The translations under genes and the position numbers were made by a program. Shown piece by piece: positions 25,723 through 34,199 of a stretch of DNA of 64,000 nt. Location of the stretch: NCBI RefSeq assembly GCF_900176205.1, contig NZ_LT859959.1:4795001-4859000 (forward strand). The letters are read 5' to 3'. The stretch is from Bradyrhizobium sp. ORS 285 (GTDB lineage: Bacteria > Pseudomonadota > Alphaproteobacteria > Rhizobiales > Xanthobacteraceae). The notes beneath the pieces were generated by a model, which was given only the letters and a program-made list of their open reading frames with translations, was not told where the DNA came from and searched no databases. Position 1 is the first letter of the stretch, and every line of letters begins with the position of its first letter.

Positions 25723-28104
25723 TTACACCGCCATCTTGCGATGCCGCACCGGCGCGCCGGTGAGGCTTTCGGCGGCGTCGATGATCGCGTTCGCGTCCAT
25801 GCCGTTGTGGCGATAGAGATCGTCGATCGTGCCGGTCTGGCCGAACTTCTCCACGCCCAGCGCCTCGACGCGATGGCCGCGCACGGAGCCGAGCCAGCCG
25901 AGTGTCGCCGGATGACCGTCGATGACGGTGACGATGCCGCAATCGCGCGGCAGCGGCGCCAGCAACTGCTCGATATGGCTGAGATGCTGCACGCCGCGGC
26001 GATGCCGCCGCAGGCTGCGCGCGGCGGTCCAGCCGGCATGCAGGCGGTCCGCCGAGGTGATCGCGAGCAGGCCGACGTCGCGGCGGGACTCGCCGATCAG
26101 GCCGGTCGCCTCGATCGCTTCCGGCGCGACCGTCCCGGTATAGGCGATGATCACCTCCGCGTTCGGTCCCGGCTTGCGCAGCCAATAGGCGCCGGCGGCG
26201 ATGTCGGCTTCCATCTCCGGCGTCATGATGCGCTGCGGCTGGTCGACCGGACGCGTCGACAGTCGCAAGTAGACCGAGCCGCCCTCGCCCGGCGCGGCCT
26301 GCATGTGGGCAAAGCCCCATTTCATGATCGCGGCGAGCTCGTCGACGAAGGCCGGCTCGAACGAGGAGAGCCCGTCCTGCGCCATGCCGATCAGCGGCGT
26401 CGCGATCGACTGATGCGCGCCGCCCTCCGGCGCGAGCGTGACGCCCGACGGCGTCGCGACCACCATGAAGCGCGCATCCTGATAGCAGGCGTAGTTCAGC
26501 GCATCGAGGCCGCGCTCGATGAAGGGATCGTACAAGGTCACGATCGGCAGCAGCCGCGCGCCGTTGATCGAATGCGACAGGCCGAGCGCGGAGGCCATGA
26601 TGAACAGGTTCATCTCGGCGATGCCCAGCTCGATGTGCTGGCCCTTCGGCGACGCCGCCCAATTGAAGGTCGAGGGGATCTTCTCGCTGCGGAACAAATC
26701 CGCCTTCTCGGCATGCGCGAACAGCCCGCGGCGGTTGACCCAGGCGCCGAGATTGGTCGAGACGGTGACGTCGGGTGACGAGGTCACGATGCGCGAGGCC
26801 ATCGCGGTGTCGCTGCGCGCGAGATCGTTGAGGATCAGGCCAAAGCCCTGCTGTGTCGACATCTGCGCCGCCGCGGTGAAGGTCAGCCTGGGCACGTCGA
26901 ACACGGCGTCATCGAGCCGGCGGCCGTCGCGGTTGAACGGCACGGACTTGAGGAACGACTCCAGCGTTGCCGCGTCCTGCGTCAGGCCCTCGAACTTGTC
27001 CCACTCATGACCTGGGCGGATGTTCTGCTGCGCGCGCCAGGTCTCCATCTGCGCGACCGTCATCAGGCCGGCGTGATTGTCCTTGTGGCCCTGGAACGGC
27101 AGGCCGACGCCCTTGATGGTGTAGGCGATGAAGCAGACCGGACGATCGTGATCGATGGACTCGAACGCCTCCAGCATGCTCGCCATGTCGTGGCCGCCGA
27201 GATTGGACATCAGCGCCAGCAGTTCGTCGTCGCTGCGCTTGTCGAGCAGCCGCGTCACGTCGCCCTGGTCGCCGATCTCGTCCTGGATGTGCTTGCGGAA
27301 GGCCGCGCCGCCCTGGAAGCACAGCGCCGCGTAGAGCGCGTTGGGGCAGTTGTCGATCCAGCGGCGCAGCGCCTCGCCGCCGGGCTCCGCGAACGCCTCG
27401 CGCATCAGTCGGCCGTATTTGACGATCACCACGTCCCAGCCGAAATTGCGGAACATGGTCTCGAACTTCTCCCAGAGTCCTTCGCGCACCACGGCATCCA
27501 GACTCTGGCGGTTGTAGTCGACGATCCACCAGGTGTTGCGCAGGCCGTGCTTCCAGCCTTCTGCCAAGGCCTCGAAGATGTTGCCCTCGTCCATCTCGGC
27601 GTCGCCGACCAGCGCGATCATGCGGCCCTCGCGGCGGTCCTTCATCCAGCCATGCGCCTTGACGTAGTCCTGCACCAGCGAGGAGAACAGCGTCTGGGCG
27701 ACACCGAGGCCGACCGAGCCTGTCGAGAAGTCGACGTCGTCGACATCCTTGGTGCGCGACGGATAGGACTGCGCGCCCTTGAAGCCGCGAAAATTCTCCA
27801 GCTTCTCCTTCGTCTGCCGGCCGAACAGATACTGGATCGCGTGAAACACCGGGCTTGCATGCGGCTTCACCGCGACGCGATCCTCCGGGCGCAGAACCGA
27901 GAAGTACAGCGCCGACATGATGGTCGCGAGCGAGGCGGAGGAGGCCTGGTGGCCGCCGACCTTGAGGCCGTCGGTGTTCGGCCGGATGTGGTTGGCGTGG
28001 TGGATGGTCCAGGACGACAGCCACAGCGCCTTGCGGGTCAGCGCGTTCAGGATGTCGAGACGGTCTGACGATGCGGAAGGCGTCGATGCGGAAAGCCTGG
28101 CCAT
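25723..28104 (-). CDS. Transketolase/pyruvate dehydrogenase E1 (AceE)-like enzyme
   Basis: A 793-residue thiamine-diphosphate enzyme of the homodimeric 2-oxoacid dehydrogenase E1 type. The ThDP/Mg motif is 'VGDAEMDEGNIFEALAEGWKHGLRNTWWIVDYNRQ'; 'HHANHIRPN' near the N-terminus and 'ELGIAEMNLF' in the pyrimidine domain also fit AceE and transketolase. It should decarboxylate a 2-oxoacid, but it is shorter than AceE (about 890) and no E2 or E3 gene is nearby. The ATG at 28104 follows GGGAGCAG. A divergent Lrp regulator recalls the Pseudomonas mdeR/mdeB pair for 2-oxobutyrate from methionine breakdown; that is analogy only. Confidence 0.82.
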   Translation of the reverse strand: MARLSASTPSASSDRLDILNALTRKALWLSSWTIHHANHIRPNTDGLKVGGHQASSASLATIMSALYFSVLRPEDRVAVKPHASPVFHAIQYLFGRQTKEKLENFRGFKGAQSYPSRTKDVDDVDFSTGSVGLGVAQTLFSSLVQDYVKAHGWMKDRREGRMIALVGDAEMDEGNIFEALAEGWKHGLRNTWWIVDYNRQSLDAVVREGLWEKFETMFRNFGWDVVIVKYGRLMREAFAEPGGEALRRWIDNCPNALYAALCFQGGAAFRKHIQDEIGDQGDVTRLLDKRSDDELLALMSNLGGHDMASMLEAFESIDHDRPVCFIAYTIKGVGLPFQGHKDNHAGLMTVAQMETWRAQQNIRPGHEWDKFEGLTQDAATLESFLKSVPFNRDGRRLDDAVFDVPRLTFTAAAQMSTQQGFGLILNDLARSDTAMASRIVTSSPDVTVSTNLGAWVNRRGLFAHAEKADLFRSEKIPSTFNWAASPKGQHIELGIAEMNLFIMASALGLSHSINGARLLPIVTLYDPFIERGLDALNYACYQDARFMVVATPSGVTLAPEGGAHQSIATPLIGMAQDGLSSFEPAFVDELAAIMKWGFAHMQAAPGEGGSVYLRLSTRPVDQPQRIMTPEMEADIAAGAYWLRKPGPNAEVIIAYTGTVAPEAIEATGLIGESRRDVGLLAITSADRLHAGWTAARSLRRHRRGVQHLSHIEQLLAPLPRDCGIVTVIDGHPATLGWLGSVRGHRVEALGVEKFGQTGTIDDLYRHNGMDANAIIDAAESLTGAPVRHRKMAV

Positions 28105-28246
28105 GGCGCGCTGCTCCCAGGGGCGTTCGGTGGATTCGTTGACTCTAGTCCCGCCGAGGTGACCATAATTCTCAAATTTTCGCGCATGGACGGCTGATAT
28201 TAGGATAATTTCCCACCGTATCGCCCATTTCCGGGACCCTATCCCA
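28105..28246. promoter_or_regulatory. Divergent promoter region between E1-like gene and lrp-type gene
   Basis: The middle is AT-rich for this genome, with inverted half-sites such as CCATAATTCTC and GGATAATTTCCC about 35 bp apart. Lrp/AsnC proteins usually bind degenerate AT-rich repeats in such divergent regions and control both genes. No clean -35/-10 pair was identified. Confidence 0.4.
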
Positions 28247-28708
28247 ATGCCAGACCTCGACGCCATCGACCGCAAGATCCTCGGCCACCTTCAGGCCGAC
28301 GGCCGGATCACCATGCAGGAGCTCGCCGACAAGGTCGGCCTGTCGGTGTCGCCCTGCCACCGCCGCGTCAAGCTGCTGGAGGAGCGCGGCGTCATCACCC
28401 GCTATCTCGCGACGGTGGACCAGAAGGCGCTGGGGCTGCACGTCTCGGTGTTCATCTCGATCAAGCTGGCGCGGCAGAAGGAGGAGGATCTGAAGCGGTT
28501 CGAAAAGGCGATCTCGGCCTGGCCCGAGGTGCTGGAGTGCTATCTGATGACCGGCAATCGCGACTATCTGCTGCGGGTGGTGGCGGCAGATCTGTCGTCG
28601 TATGAGGCGTTTTTGAAGACCAAGCTGACCAGGCTGGACGGCATCGCCTCGATCGAGAGCAGCTTTGCACTGAGCCAGGTGAAGTACTCGATCGCACTGC
28701 CCGTGTGA
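28247..28708 (+). CDS. Lrp/AsnC family transcriptional regulator
   Basis: A 153-residue regulator of typical length. The N-terminal helix-turn-helix is 'DRKILGHLQADGRITMQELADKVGLSVSPCHRRVKLLEERGVI' (about 6-48). The C-terminal RAM domain binds amino acids and makes octamers ('WPEVLECYLMTGNRDYLLRV'). It probably senses an amino acid and regulates the divergent E1-like dehydrogenase, the usual arrangement for local Lrp-type regulators. Confidence 0.92.
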   Translation: MPDLDAIDRKILGHLQADGRITMQELADKVGLSVSPCHRRVKLLEERGVITRYLATVDQKALGLHVSVFISIKLARQKEEDLKRFEKAISAWPEVLECYLMTGNRDYLLRVVAADLSSYEAFLKTKLTRLDGIASIESSFALSQVKYSIALPV

Positions 28709-28733
28709 GGCGCGCCAGCGCAACACCCACCGC

Positions 28734-28856
28734 CGTCGTCCCTGCGAACGCCGGGACCCATACTCCGCGGCGGGTGTAGTGGAGAATGACTGGGCCGACA
28801 TCTCGCGCAACAACTTCCCCCTGGGGGTATGGGTCCCGGCGTTCGCCGGGACGACA
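28734..28856. repeat. Dispersed palindromic repeat (TCGTCCCGG family), copy 2
   Basis: CGTCGTCCCTGCGAACGCCGGGACCCAT at the left is mirrored by ATGGGTCCCGGCGTTCGCCGGGACGAC at the right, about 67 bp apart. It shares its right end with the element at 2892-3020 and lies just after the lrp-type gene. Confidence 0.8.
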
Positions 28857-28889
28857 CTGGAGTGCTGGGCGAGAGCTTTCGTCACTACC

Positions 28890-29345
28890 GGCACAGAGGG
28901 TCCATCGTCACAGGCGTCCGCCTTCCCGCGACGCGTTGCGTCCGAGCTATGCTTTATCTCTTCACGCTCCTCAAACAAAGGGCGCAGGGAAGGCCGGGCG
29001 CTGGCCGCGCCCGTGGCCCGCCTGCGGAAAAGAATGCAGGCGGCAGGTACCACAGGTCTGGCCGAGAACGCCCGGCCTTCCCCGCGCGATGGTTTTAACG
29101 GCTGCTTCGCAGTCTCCCCGGTGCGCCGGGCTTTCTGGCCACCGTTGCCCGCGCGGCGCTGGAAGCGCCGGCGCAAGCGTGACACCAGCGTCGGGGTGTC
29201 AGGACCGTGCGACTTGACCGTGCGTGCATCATTGTTCGTCGGCGCGAATGATCACGCTGCAACGACACACGCCCACCGCATTCCGCTGCCGACGTCCGTG
29301 ACGACCGCGATACGTCCCCTCCGACGCAACGGAACGAGCGGGAGA
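28890..29345 (-). repeat. Long dispersed non-coding repeat, copy 2 (inverted)
   Basis: Reverse complement of this stretch aligns by eye with 11730-12150: shared blocks include GGTGGCCAGAAAGCCCGGCG, GAAGCAGCCGT, CGCGCGGGGAA and TTTTCCGCAGGCGGGCCA, with scattered substitutions and small gaps. The translations in each frame are low-complexity, so I treat it as non-coding repeat. The two copies are about 17 kb apart in opposite orientation. Confidence 0.65.
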
Positions 29346-29468
29346 GTAATGCTGATTTTACGAAGTCGGCAAGCGGAATATTTTTCAGCGCAGGGCTGGA
29401 CAGGATTTGCGCAGACGACCTGATTTGCCCGTCGGGCGTCGCGACCAGCGATGTGCCAGTTAGTTACT

Positions 29469-29557
29469 CCGTCATGCCCGGGGCTTGTCCCGGGCATCCA
29501 CGTGGTTCTCAGCATGCCGACCGACGTGGATGGCCGGGACAAGCCCGGCCATGACGG
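29469..29557. repeat. Dispersed palindromic repeat (GTCATGCCCGGG family), copy 2
   Basis: CCGTCATGCCCGGGGC and GCCCGGCCATGACGG are the arms, with inner CATCCACGT/ACGTGGATG arms. It is the same family as 12319-12402 and 54126-54215, with TTGTCC replacing TTGACC in the arm. Confidence 0.85.
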
Positions 29558-29636
29558 CGCGGAGGGAGACGAGCGAAATTACGATCCTCAAATAGGATCG
29601 CCCGGCCGCGTGCTCTCCGTTGGGCTGGTGCGCGTG

Positions 29637-29683
29637 GCTGCCCCTCACCCCAACCCTCTCCCCGTGAAGAACGGGGAGAGGGA
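29637..29683 (+). repeat. 47-bp repeat, exact inverse of 32717-32763
   Basis: This 47-bp sequence contains an internal hairpin (CTCTCCCCGT..ACGGGGAGAG) and is found base for base in reverse complement at 32717-32763. The two copies flank the FixK-controlled gene pair. Confidence 0.9.
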
Positions 29684-29824
29684 GCGCAGCGAGAGTGCCG
29701 CGGAGACACTGGCCCACTTCCACAGTGGAGGTGCGAAACGCCGTCTCGAACCATGAGGCGACGAATGGGGGCGCATGCACACCGCCTCGATCGCGCCTGC
29801 GATGCGTCACAGCCGAGGTCGTCA

Positions 29825-29838
29825 TTGATCCAGATCAA
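29825..29838. promoter_or_regulatory. FixK/FNR box 1
   Basis: TTGATCCAGATCAA is a perfect match to the TTGAT-N4-ATCAA consensus for FNR/FixK regulators. It lies 276 bp upstream of the Fe-S protein start and is followed by the same five bases (ACGGC) as box 2. Confidence 0.85.
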
Positions 29839-29891
29839 ACGGCTTCGACAAACCGCGCAAGACCCCGATCAAATCCTTGATGTTCCTCGGT

Positions 29892-29905
29892 TTGATCCAG
29901 ATCAA
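29892..29905. promoter_or_regulatory. FixK/FNR box 2
   Basis: TTGATCCAGATCAA, identical to box 1 and 67 bp downstream of it; the palindrome extends to TTTGATCCAGATCAAA. An activating FixK site is normally centred near -41.5, so the transcript would start near 29940 and have a leader of about 160 nt. It is the stronger candidate for the activating site. Confidence 0.85.
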
Positions 29906-30100
29906 ACGGCCGCAGGCCGACCGCAGCATGGCCCAGGGACGTCCATATTGGCCGTCAAAAAGCGCCACATCTCGCCGTCAGATTCTGCGGTACAGCATGC
30001 GCTGATGACGCGAACTAACAGGGCCTGACGGACTGACAGGTCCGACCTGACGTCGTCACACCAGCGCGCACGTACAGAGAAACCAGCGTCCTGGAAAGCA

Positions 30101-31282
30101 ATGCAGAACAACAGCGCTCAACGTTCGGCCCAACACGACTACACATCGCACCAACGACAGGCCCGGCCGCTCACGCATGTGGCGGTCAACGTGGCTCCCG
30201 CCCGCTATCAGCCGGCGGCGCAGCCGGGCAGCCGCAGCACCGGTCGCGCCGAACGGCGGTTCTGGCTGACGATGCAGACGGTCATGCTGGTCGTCGGCGT
30301 TCTCCTGGTGAACCTCTTGCTGTTCTTCCCGCCGCTCGGCATCGCGCTGATGTGGAATCTGCTGATCCCGATCGCGCCGGCGCTGGTGACGATCTCGCCG
30401 GGCCTCTGGCGCAACATCTGCCCGATGGCGACGTTTCATCTCTTGCCGAACAAGATGGGCATCTCGCAGAACATCCGCATGCCCGAGTGGGGCGCGGCGA
30501 CGCTCGCGGTGATCGGCGTGACCCTGCTGTTCATCGTCGTGCCGATGCGGCGCATCGGGCTCAATGTCGACGGCCCGCTGACGGCGCTGATGCTGCTGTC
30601 CGCCGCGTTCATGGCGTTCGCGATGGGCTCGGTATTCGAGATGCGCTCGGGCTGGTGCACCTCGCTGTGTCCCATTCATCCCGTCGAGAGGCTCTACGGC
30701 ACCAATCCCGCCCTGACTTTCAAGAACGCCCGCTGCAATATCTGCGAAGCGTGCAGCAACCCCTGCCCCGATTCGACGCCGGAGCTGACGCCGACCGCGG
30801 GCGTGCCGACGAAGGTGCAGCAATTCCTCGGCAACTTCCTGATCGGCAGCTTCCCGGGCTTCGTCTGGGGCTGGTTTCAGGTGCCGGACTATCCGCCGGA
30901 GCAGGTCGGCCAGGCCGAGATCATCACCGCCTATGCCTGGCCGTTCATCGCCGCGATCATCAGCTATGCCGTGTTCAAGGTTGGCGAGCACGTGCTGCGC
31001 TACAAGCCGGCCCAACGCACCAAGATGCACCGCATCTTCGCTGCCGCCGCGATCAGCACCTACTACTGGTACCGCCTGCCCGGCCCGGCGTCCTTGCTGC
31101 CTGACTGGTTTCCCCTGGTGTCGCATCTCGTCACGACGCCGTTCTTCTTTTGGTTCCTGGTGCTGCGCAATCCGAAGGTGAGCTGGCTGAAGCGGCCCGT
31201 CATGGCGTCGAACTACTGGTCGAGCCGGTTCGAGAGCACGGCCAACAAGAACCTGATCCGCGTCTCGCCCGGCAAGGCGTGA
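30101..31282 (+). CDS. Membrane 4Fe-4S protein, NapH/NosR-related, FixK-box controlled
   Basis: A 393-residue protein. A disordered basic N-terminus (1-50) is followed by membrane segments at about 58-98, 131-148 and 158-178, then a cytoplasmic Fe-S region, and two more segments at about 282-300 and 343-362. One complete 4Fe-4S motif is present (C212, C215, C218, C222-Pro). 'ICP' at C107 and the C186-x3-C190-Pro motif resemble the extra cysteines of NosR, NirI and NapH, which move electrons through the membrane. Two FixK boxes upstream imply induction at low oxygen. A 2Fe-2S flavoreductase gene starts 55 bp downstream, so together they may pass electrons from NAD(P)H to a membrane acceptor. 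The partner is unknown. Confidence 0.78.
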   Translation: MQNNSAQRSAQHDYTSHQRQARPLTHVAVNVAPARYQPAAQPGSRSTGRAERRFWLTMQTVMLVVGVLLVNLLLFFPPLGIALMWNLLIPIAPALVTISPGLWRNICPMATFHLLPNKMGISQNIRMPEWGAATLAVIGVTLLFIVVPMRRIGLNVDGPLTALMLLSAAFMAFAMGSVFEMRSGWCTSLCPIHPVERLYGTNPALTFKNARCNICEACSNPCPDSTPELTPTAGVPTKVQQFLGNFLIGSFPGFVWGWFQVPDYPPEQVGQAEIITAYAWPFIAAIISYAVFKVGEHVLRYKPAQRTKMHRIFAAAAISTYYWYRLPGPASLLPDWFPLVSHLVTTPFFFWFLVLRNPKVSWLKRPVMASNYWSSRFESTANKNLIRVSPGKA

Positions 31283-31337
31283 TCGCCGCGGCACATAACG
31301 TCCCACAGTCACAGCGTATTCGATCGAGGAGCAGACC

Positions 31338-32600
31338 ATGTCGAACTTCAGGACCGTCACCGTCAAGGGCCGCCAGTTCCGCGTCCGCGCGGGTGACGTG
31401 CTGCTCGATGGCGCGCTCGCCAACGGCGTCGAGATCCCGTTCGACTGCCGCGCCGGCACCTGCGGCACCTGCATGGTTCACGTCGCCAAGGGACAGACGG
31501 TATGCGGCGAGACGCATACGCAGGGCATGATCTATGCGTGCCAGGCGCGCGTGGTCTCCGACCTCGATGTCGACGTGGAGGACGTGCCGGAGATCGACAT
31601 CAGCAAGGCGCGCCTCGTGGGCCTGCGCGAGGTCGCGCCGGACATCATGGAGCTGATGATCGCGCCCGAGAAGAGCATCAGCTACCTACCGGGCCAGTAC
31701 TTCAAGTTCACCTTCGCCGGCTATCCGGCGCGCGCCTATAGCCCGACCGCCTCGTTCGATGGCCGCATCGGCGGCCGCGTCATCCATCTCAACATCAAGA
31801 AGGTGCGCGGCGGCCGCGTCACGCAGGCGCTCGGCAGCGGCATCCGCCCCGGGCACCGGCTGCGCATCCAGGGGCCGTATGGGCACGCCTTTCTACGGCC
31901 GGGTGGCACCGGCCGGCTCGTTCTCGCCGGCAGCGGCACCGGCTTCGCGCCGATCTGGGCGATCGCCGCGATGGCGCTGCGCGAGAATCGCAGCCGCCCG
32001 ATGGTGATCATCGCCGGCGCCAAAAAGCTGCCGCAGCTCTACATGACGCCGATCCTCGCGCAGCTCGCGCGGCTTCCGAACGTCGCGATCGTCCCGACCG
32101 TCGAGGAAGGGCCGATCAATCACCCCTCGATCCGCACCGGCCGCATCGAGCCGCACATGCCGACGCTGACCGCCTCCGACGTCGTCTACGCCTGCGGCTC
32201 GCCGCGCATGGTCACTGCGCTGGCCGGCATGGTCGAGAAGGCCGGCGCGACGTTCTATGCCGACCCGTTCGACTCCGCGCCGCACGAGGCGCCCTCCGGC
32301 ATCATCGGGCGCATCAAGACATTGGTGGCACGCCGGCCGGCGGAGCCGGAGCCGAGCCGCGACAGCGGCAAGGGCCACGACGCGTCCCTCGATCCGTTCG
32401 CGCGGGCGCTGTCGCTGGTGCCGAAGGATCCGATCGAGGACGACATGGTCCTGCCGCGCACCGCAGAGCCGCGCCGCAGCACGAGCGCCGAACGCGACCA
32501 CGCGCTGTCGCTGGTCCGCGAGCGCGCGCTGGGCGAGGCCGGGCAATTGCAGGAGCGCCCCCGCCGCGCCGCGGGGCAGATGGCGTCGGGGCATGTGTGA
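31338..32600 (+). CDS. 2Fe-2S ferredoxin:NAD(P)+ oxidoreductase (FNR-like)
   Basis: A 420-residue three-domain flavoreductase. An N-terminal plant-type 2Fe-2S ferredoxin domain has C37, C42, C45 and C68 ('DCRAGTCGTC', 'YACQA'). The FAD domain holds 'RAYSPTAS' and the NAD(P)H domain 'LVLAGSGTGFAPIWAIA' and 'YACGSPRMV'. A polar, probably disordered tail of about 90 residues after 330 is unusual and may bind the partner. The layout matches oxygenase reductases, phenol hydroxylase component P5 and NqrF-like modules. It lies 55 bp after the Fe-S membrane protein, behind the same FixK boxes, and GAGGAG precedes the ATG. It probably feeds that protein with electrons. Confidence 0.85.
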   Translation: MSNFRTVTVKGRQFRVRAGDVLLDGALANGVEIPFDCRAGTCGTCMVHVAKGQTVCGETHTQGMIYACQARVVSDLDVDVEDVPEIDISKARLVGLREVAPDIMELMIAPEKSISYLPGQYFKFTFAGYPARAYSPTASFDGRIGGRVIHLNIKKVRGGRVTQALGSGIRPGHRLRIQGPYGHAFLRPGGTGRLVLAGSGTGFAPIWAIAAMALRENRSRPMVIIAGAKKLPQLYMTPILAQLARLPNVAIVPTVEEGPINHPSIRTGRIEPHMPTLTASDVVYACGSPRMVTALAGMVEKAGATFYADPFDSAPHEAPSGIIGRIKTLVARRPAEPEPSRDSGKGHDASLDPFARALSLVPKDPIEDDMVLPRTAEPRRSTSAERDHALSLVRERALGEAGQLQERPRRAAGQMASGHV

Positions 32601-32929
32601 GACGTGACTTTGTCTGCGCTGATGAGAACTCCGCGCCAGCATCGCCTACGACAAGACATTGCGTTCGAGATACGTCGAAGACGTAATAGCCGAGCTCTTG
32701 CCGAACAGCGGTGTGCTCCCTCTCCCCGTTCTTCACGGGGAGAGGGTTGGGGTGAGGGGCAGCGACACCCACCGACCGTGCGGAAAGCCCCCCTCACCCG
32801 GATTGCATCTTCGATGCAATCCGACCTCTCCCCGCCTTAGCGAAGCTTCGCTTCGCCCTGGCGGGGAGAGGTGAAGACCGAGCGCGCCGCGAGAGATGTG
32901 AATGCCATCGCCCGCGAGGAAGAAGTACT
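32601..32929. other. Repeat-filled gap after the FixK-controlled pair
   Basis: This 329-bp gap holds the 47-bp repeat at 32717-32763 and, at about 32787-32873, another hairpin family (GGATTGCATC/GATGCAATCC and CCTCTCCCCGCC/GGCGGGGAGAGG arms). No gene is seen. The hairpins may terminate the flavoreductase and the convergent FAH-family transcripts. Confidence 0.6.
32717..32763 (-). repeat. 47-bp repeat, exact inverse of 29637-29683
   Basis: The reverse complement equals 29637-29683 over all 47 bases. Its inner palindrome CTCTCCCCGTTCTTCACGGGGAGAG can fold as a hairpin about 120 bp past the flavoreductase stop codon. Confidence 0.9.
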
Positions 32930-34102
32930 CTAGATCAGCTTCCGCCGCGCCAAGCTCCGCATCAGCGCGCCGACGCCGAACGTCCACGGCTCGCATTCGT
33001 CGCTGTTGCGCATGCGGTTGACGAGGCGGCCAAGTTGCGGAGCTGAGATGGTGACGATGTCGTCGCGCTTGTGCGTAAAACCCTGCCCCGGCGCGTCGCG
33101 GTCCTTCACGGGGGCGAACATCGTGCCGAGGAACAGTGCGAAGCCGTCGGGATATTGATGCACGGCGCCGATGGTCTGGGCGACGAGATCGGTCGGATCG
33201 CGGCTGATCTTCGAGATCGACGAATGGCCGTCGAGCGCGAAGCCATCGCTGCCGGTCACGTTCAGCGCCACGTCCATCTTGCGCACATCATCCAGCGTGA
33301 AGCTCTTGTCGAACAGGCGCAGCAAGGGGCCGATGGCGCAGGAGGCGTTGTTGTCCTTGGCCTTGGACAGGAGCAGCGCCGAGCGGCCCTCGAAATCGCG
33401 CAGATTGACGTCGTTGCCGAGCGTGGCACCGACGATGGCGCCGCGGCTCGAGACGATCAGCACGACCTCGGGCTCCGGATTGTTCCAGGTCGATTTCGGA
33501 TGCAGGCCGGCATCCATGCCGGTGCCGACCGACGACAAGGTCGGCGCCTTGGTGAAGACCTCGGCGTCAGGGCCGATGCCGACCTCGAGATACTGGCTCC
33601 AGGCGTTCTGCTCGATCAGCACCTGCTTCAAGTGCATCGCCTGGTCCGAGCCCGGCTTGAGCTTGGAGAAATCGTCGCCGACCAGGCGCACCACTTCCTT
33701 CCGGATCGCCTCGGCCGAGGCCGGATTGCCGCGCGCGCGCTCCTCGATGACGCGCTCCAGCATCGAGATCGCGAAGGTGACGCCGGCGGCCTTCAGCACC
33801 TGCAGGTCGACCGGGGCCAGCAGCCAAGGCTTCGCGGGATTACGGCGGTCGGGCGGCGTGTTGGCGAGGATGGCGGCGAGGTCGCCGATGCGCTCGCCTT
33901 TCATCGCATTCAGCGCCGCGGCGGGATCGTCGTGCTCGCACAGCGCGGTGACGGTCGGGAAGGCGGAGGTGACGTCGAACACGCCGTCCTCCCGCACGGC
34001 GACCACGGCCGGGCCGTCGACCTCGGGGCGCCAGACGCGGCCGACCAGCGTTCCGTTGGTGCCGTCGTCGGGCAGGACGGATTCGGGTGTGAGGTTGATC
34101 AT
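32930..34102 (-). CDS. Fumarylacetoacetate hydrolase (FAH) family protein, possible 2-keto-3-deoxy-acid dehydratase
   Basis: A 390-residue FAH-superfamily protein. The C-terminal catalytic block is 'VSSRGAIVGATLGNDVNLRDFEGRSALLLSKAKDNNASCAIGP', with 'EPEVVLIV' before it giving the metal-binding acidic residues. Members cleave C-C bonds or dehydrate 2-keto-3-deoxy acids; proteins of about 390 residues with this layout include the XylX-type 2-keto-3-deoxypentonate dehydratases. Sugar-acid genes at 20-25 kb make that role plausible, but they are not adjacent. The ATG at 34102 follows GGGAGCACGCGCC; a longer frame upstream is a shadow of the EamA gene. It follows that gene on the same strand. Confidence 0.82.
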   Translation of the reverse strand: MINLTPESVLPDDGTNGTLVGRVWRPEVDGPAVVAVREDGVFDVTSAFPTVTALCEHDDPAAALNAMKGERIGDLAAILANTPPDRRNPAKPWLLAPVDLQVLKAAGVTFAISMLERVIEERARGNPASAEAIRKEVVRLVGDDFSKLKPGSDQAMHLKQVLIEQNAWSQYLEVGIGPDAEVFTKAPTLSSVGTGMDAGLHPKSTWNNPEPEVVLIVSSRGAIVGATLGNDVNLRDFEGRSALLLSKAKDNNASCAIGPLLRLFDKSFTLDDVRKMDVALNVTGSDGFALDGHSSISKISRDPTDLVAQTIGAVHQYPDGFALFLGTMFAPVKDRDAPGQGFTHKRDDIVTISAPQLGRLVNRMRNSDECEPWTFGVGALMRSLARRKLI

Positions 34103-34199
34103 GGCGCGTGCTCCCTGCTGTTCTTCAGGGGCACCGGTAGCATTGGTCTGAGCCGGCTCCAAGCCGCTCAGTCTCATTCCATTACGGGACTCGTCGCGG

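Noticed and set aside
28105..28275. N-terminal extension of the E1-like protein to 28275
   Set aside because: It would overlap the divergent lrp-type gene and its residues are unlike the family; GGGAGCAG precedes the ATG at 28104.
28734..29557. Possible CRISPR array or tandem repeats in the 28.7-30.1 kb gap
   Set aside because: The repeats are different palindromic families, each present once here, without regular spacers.
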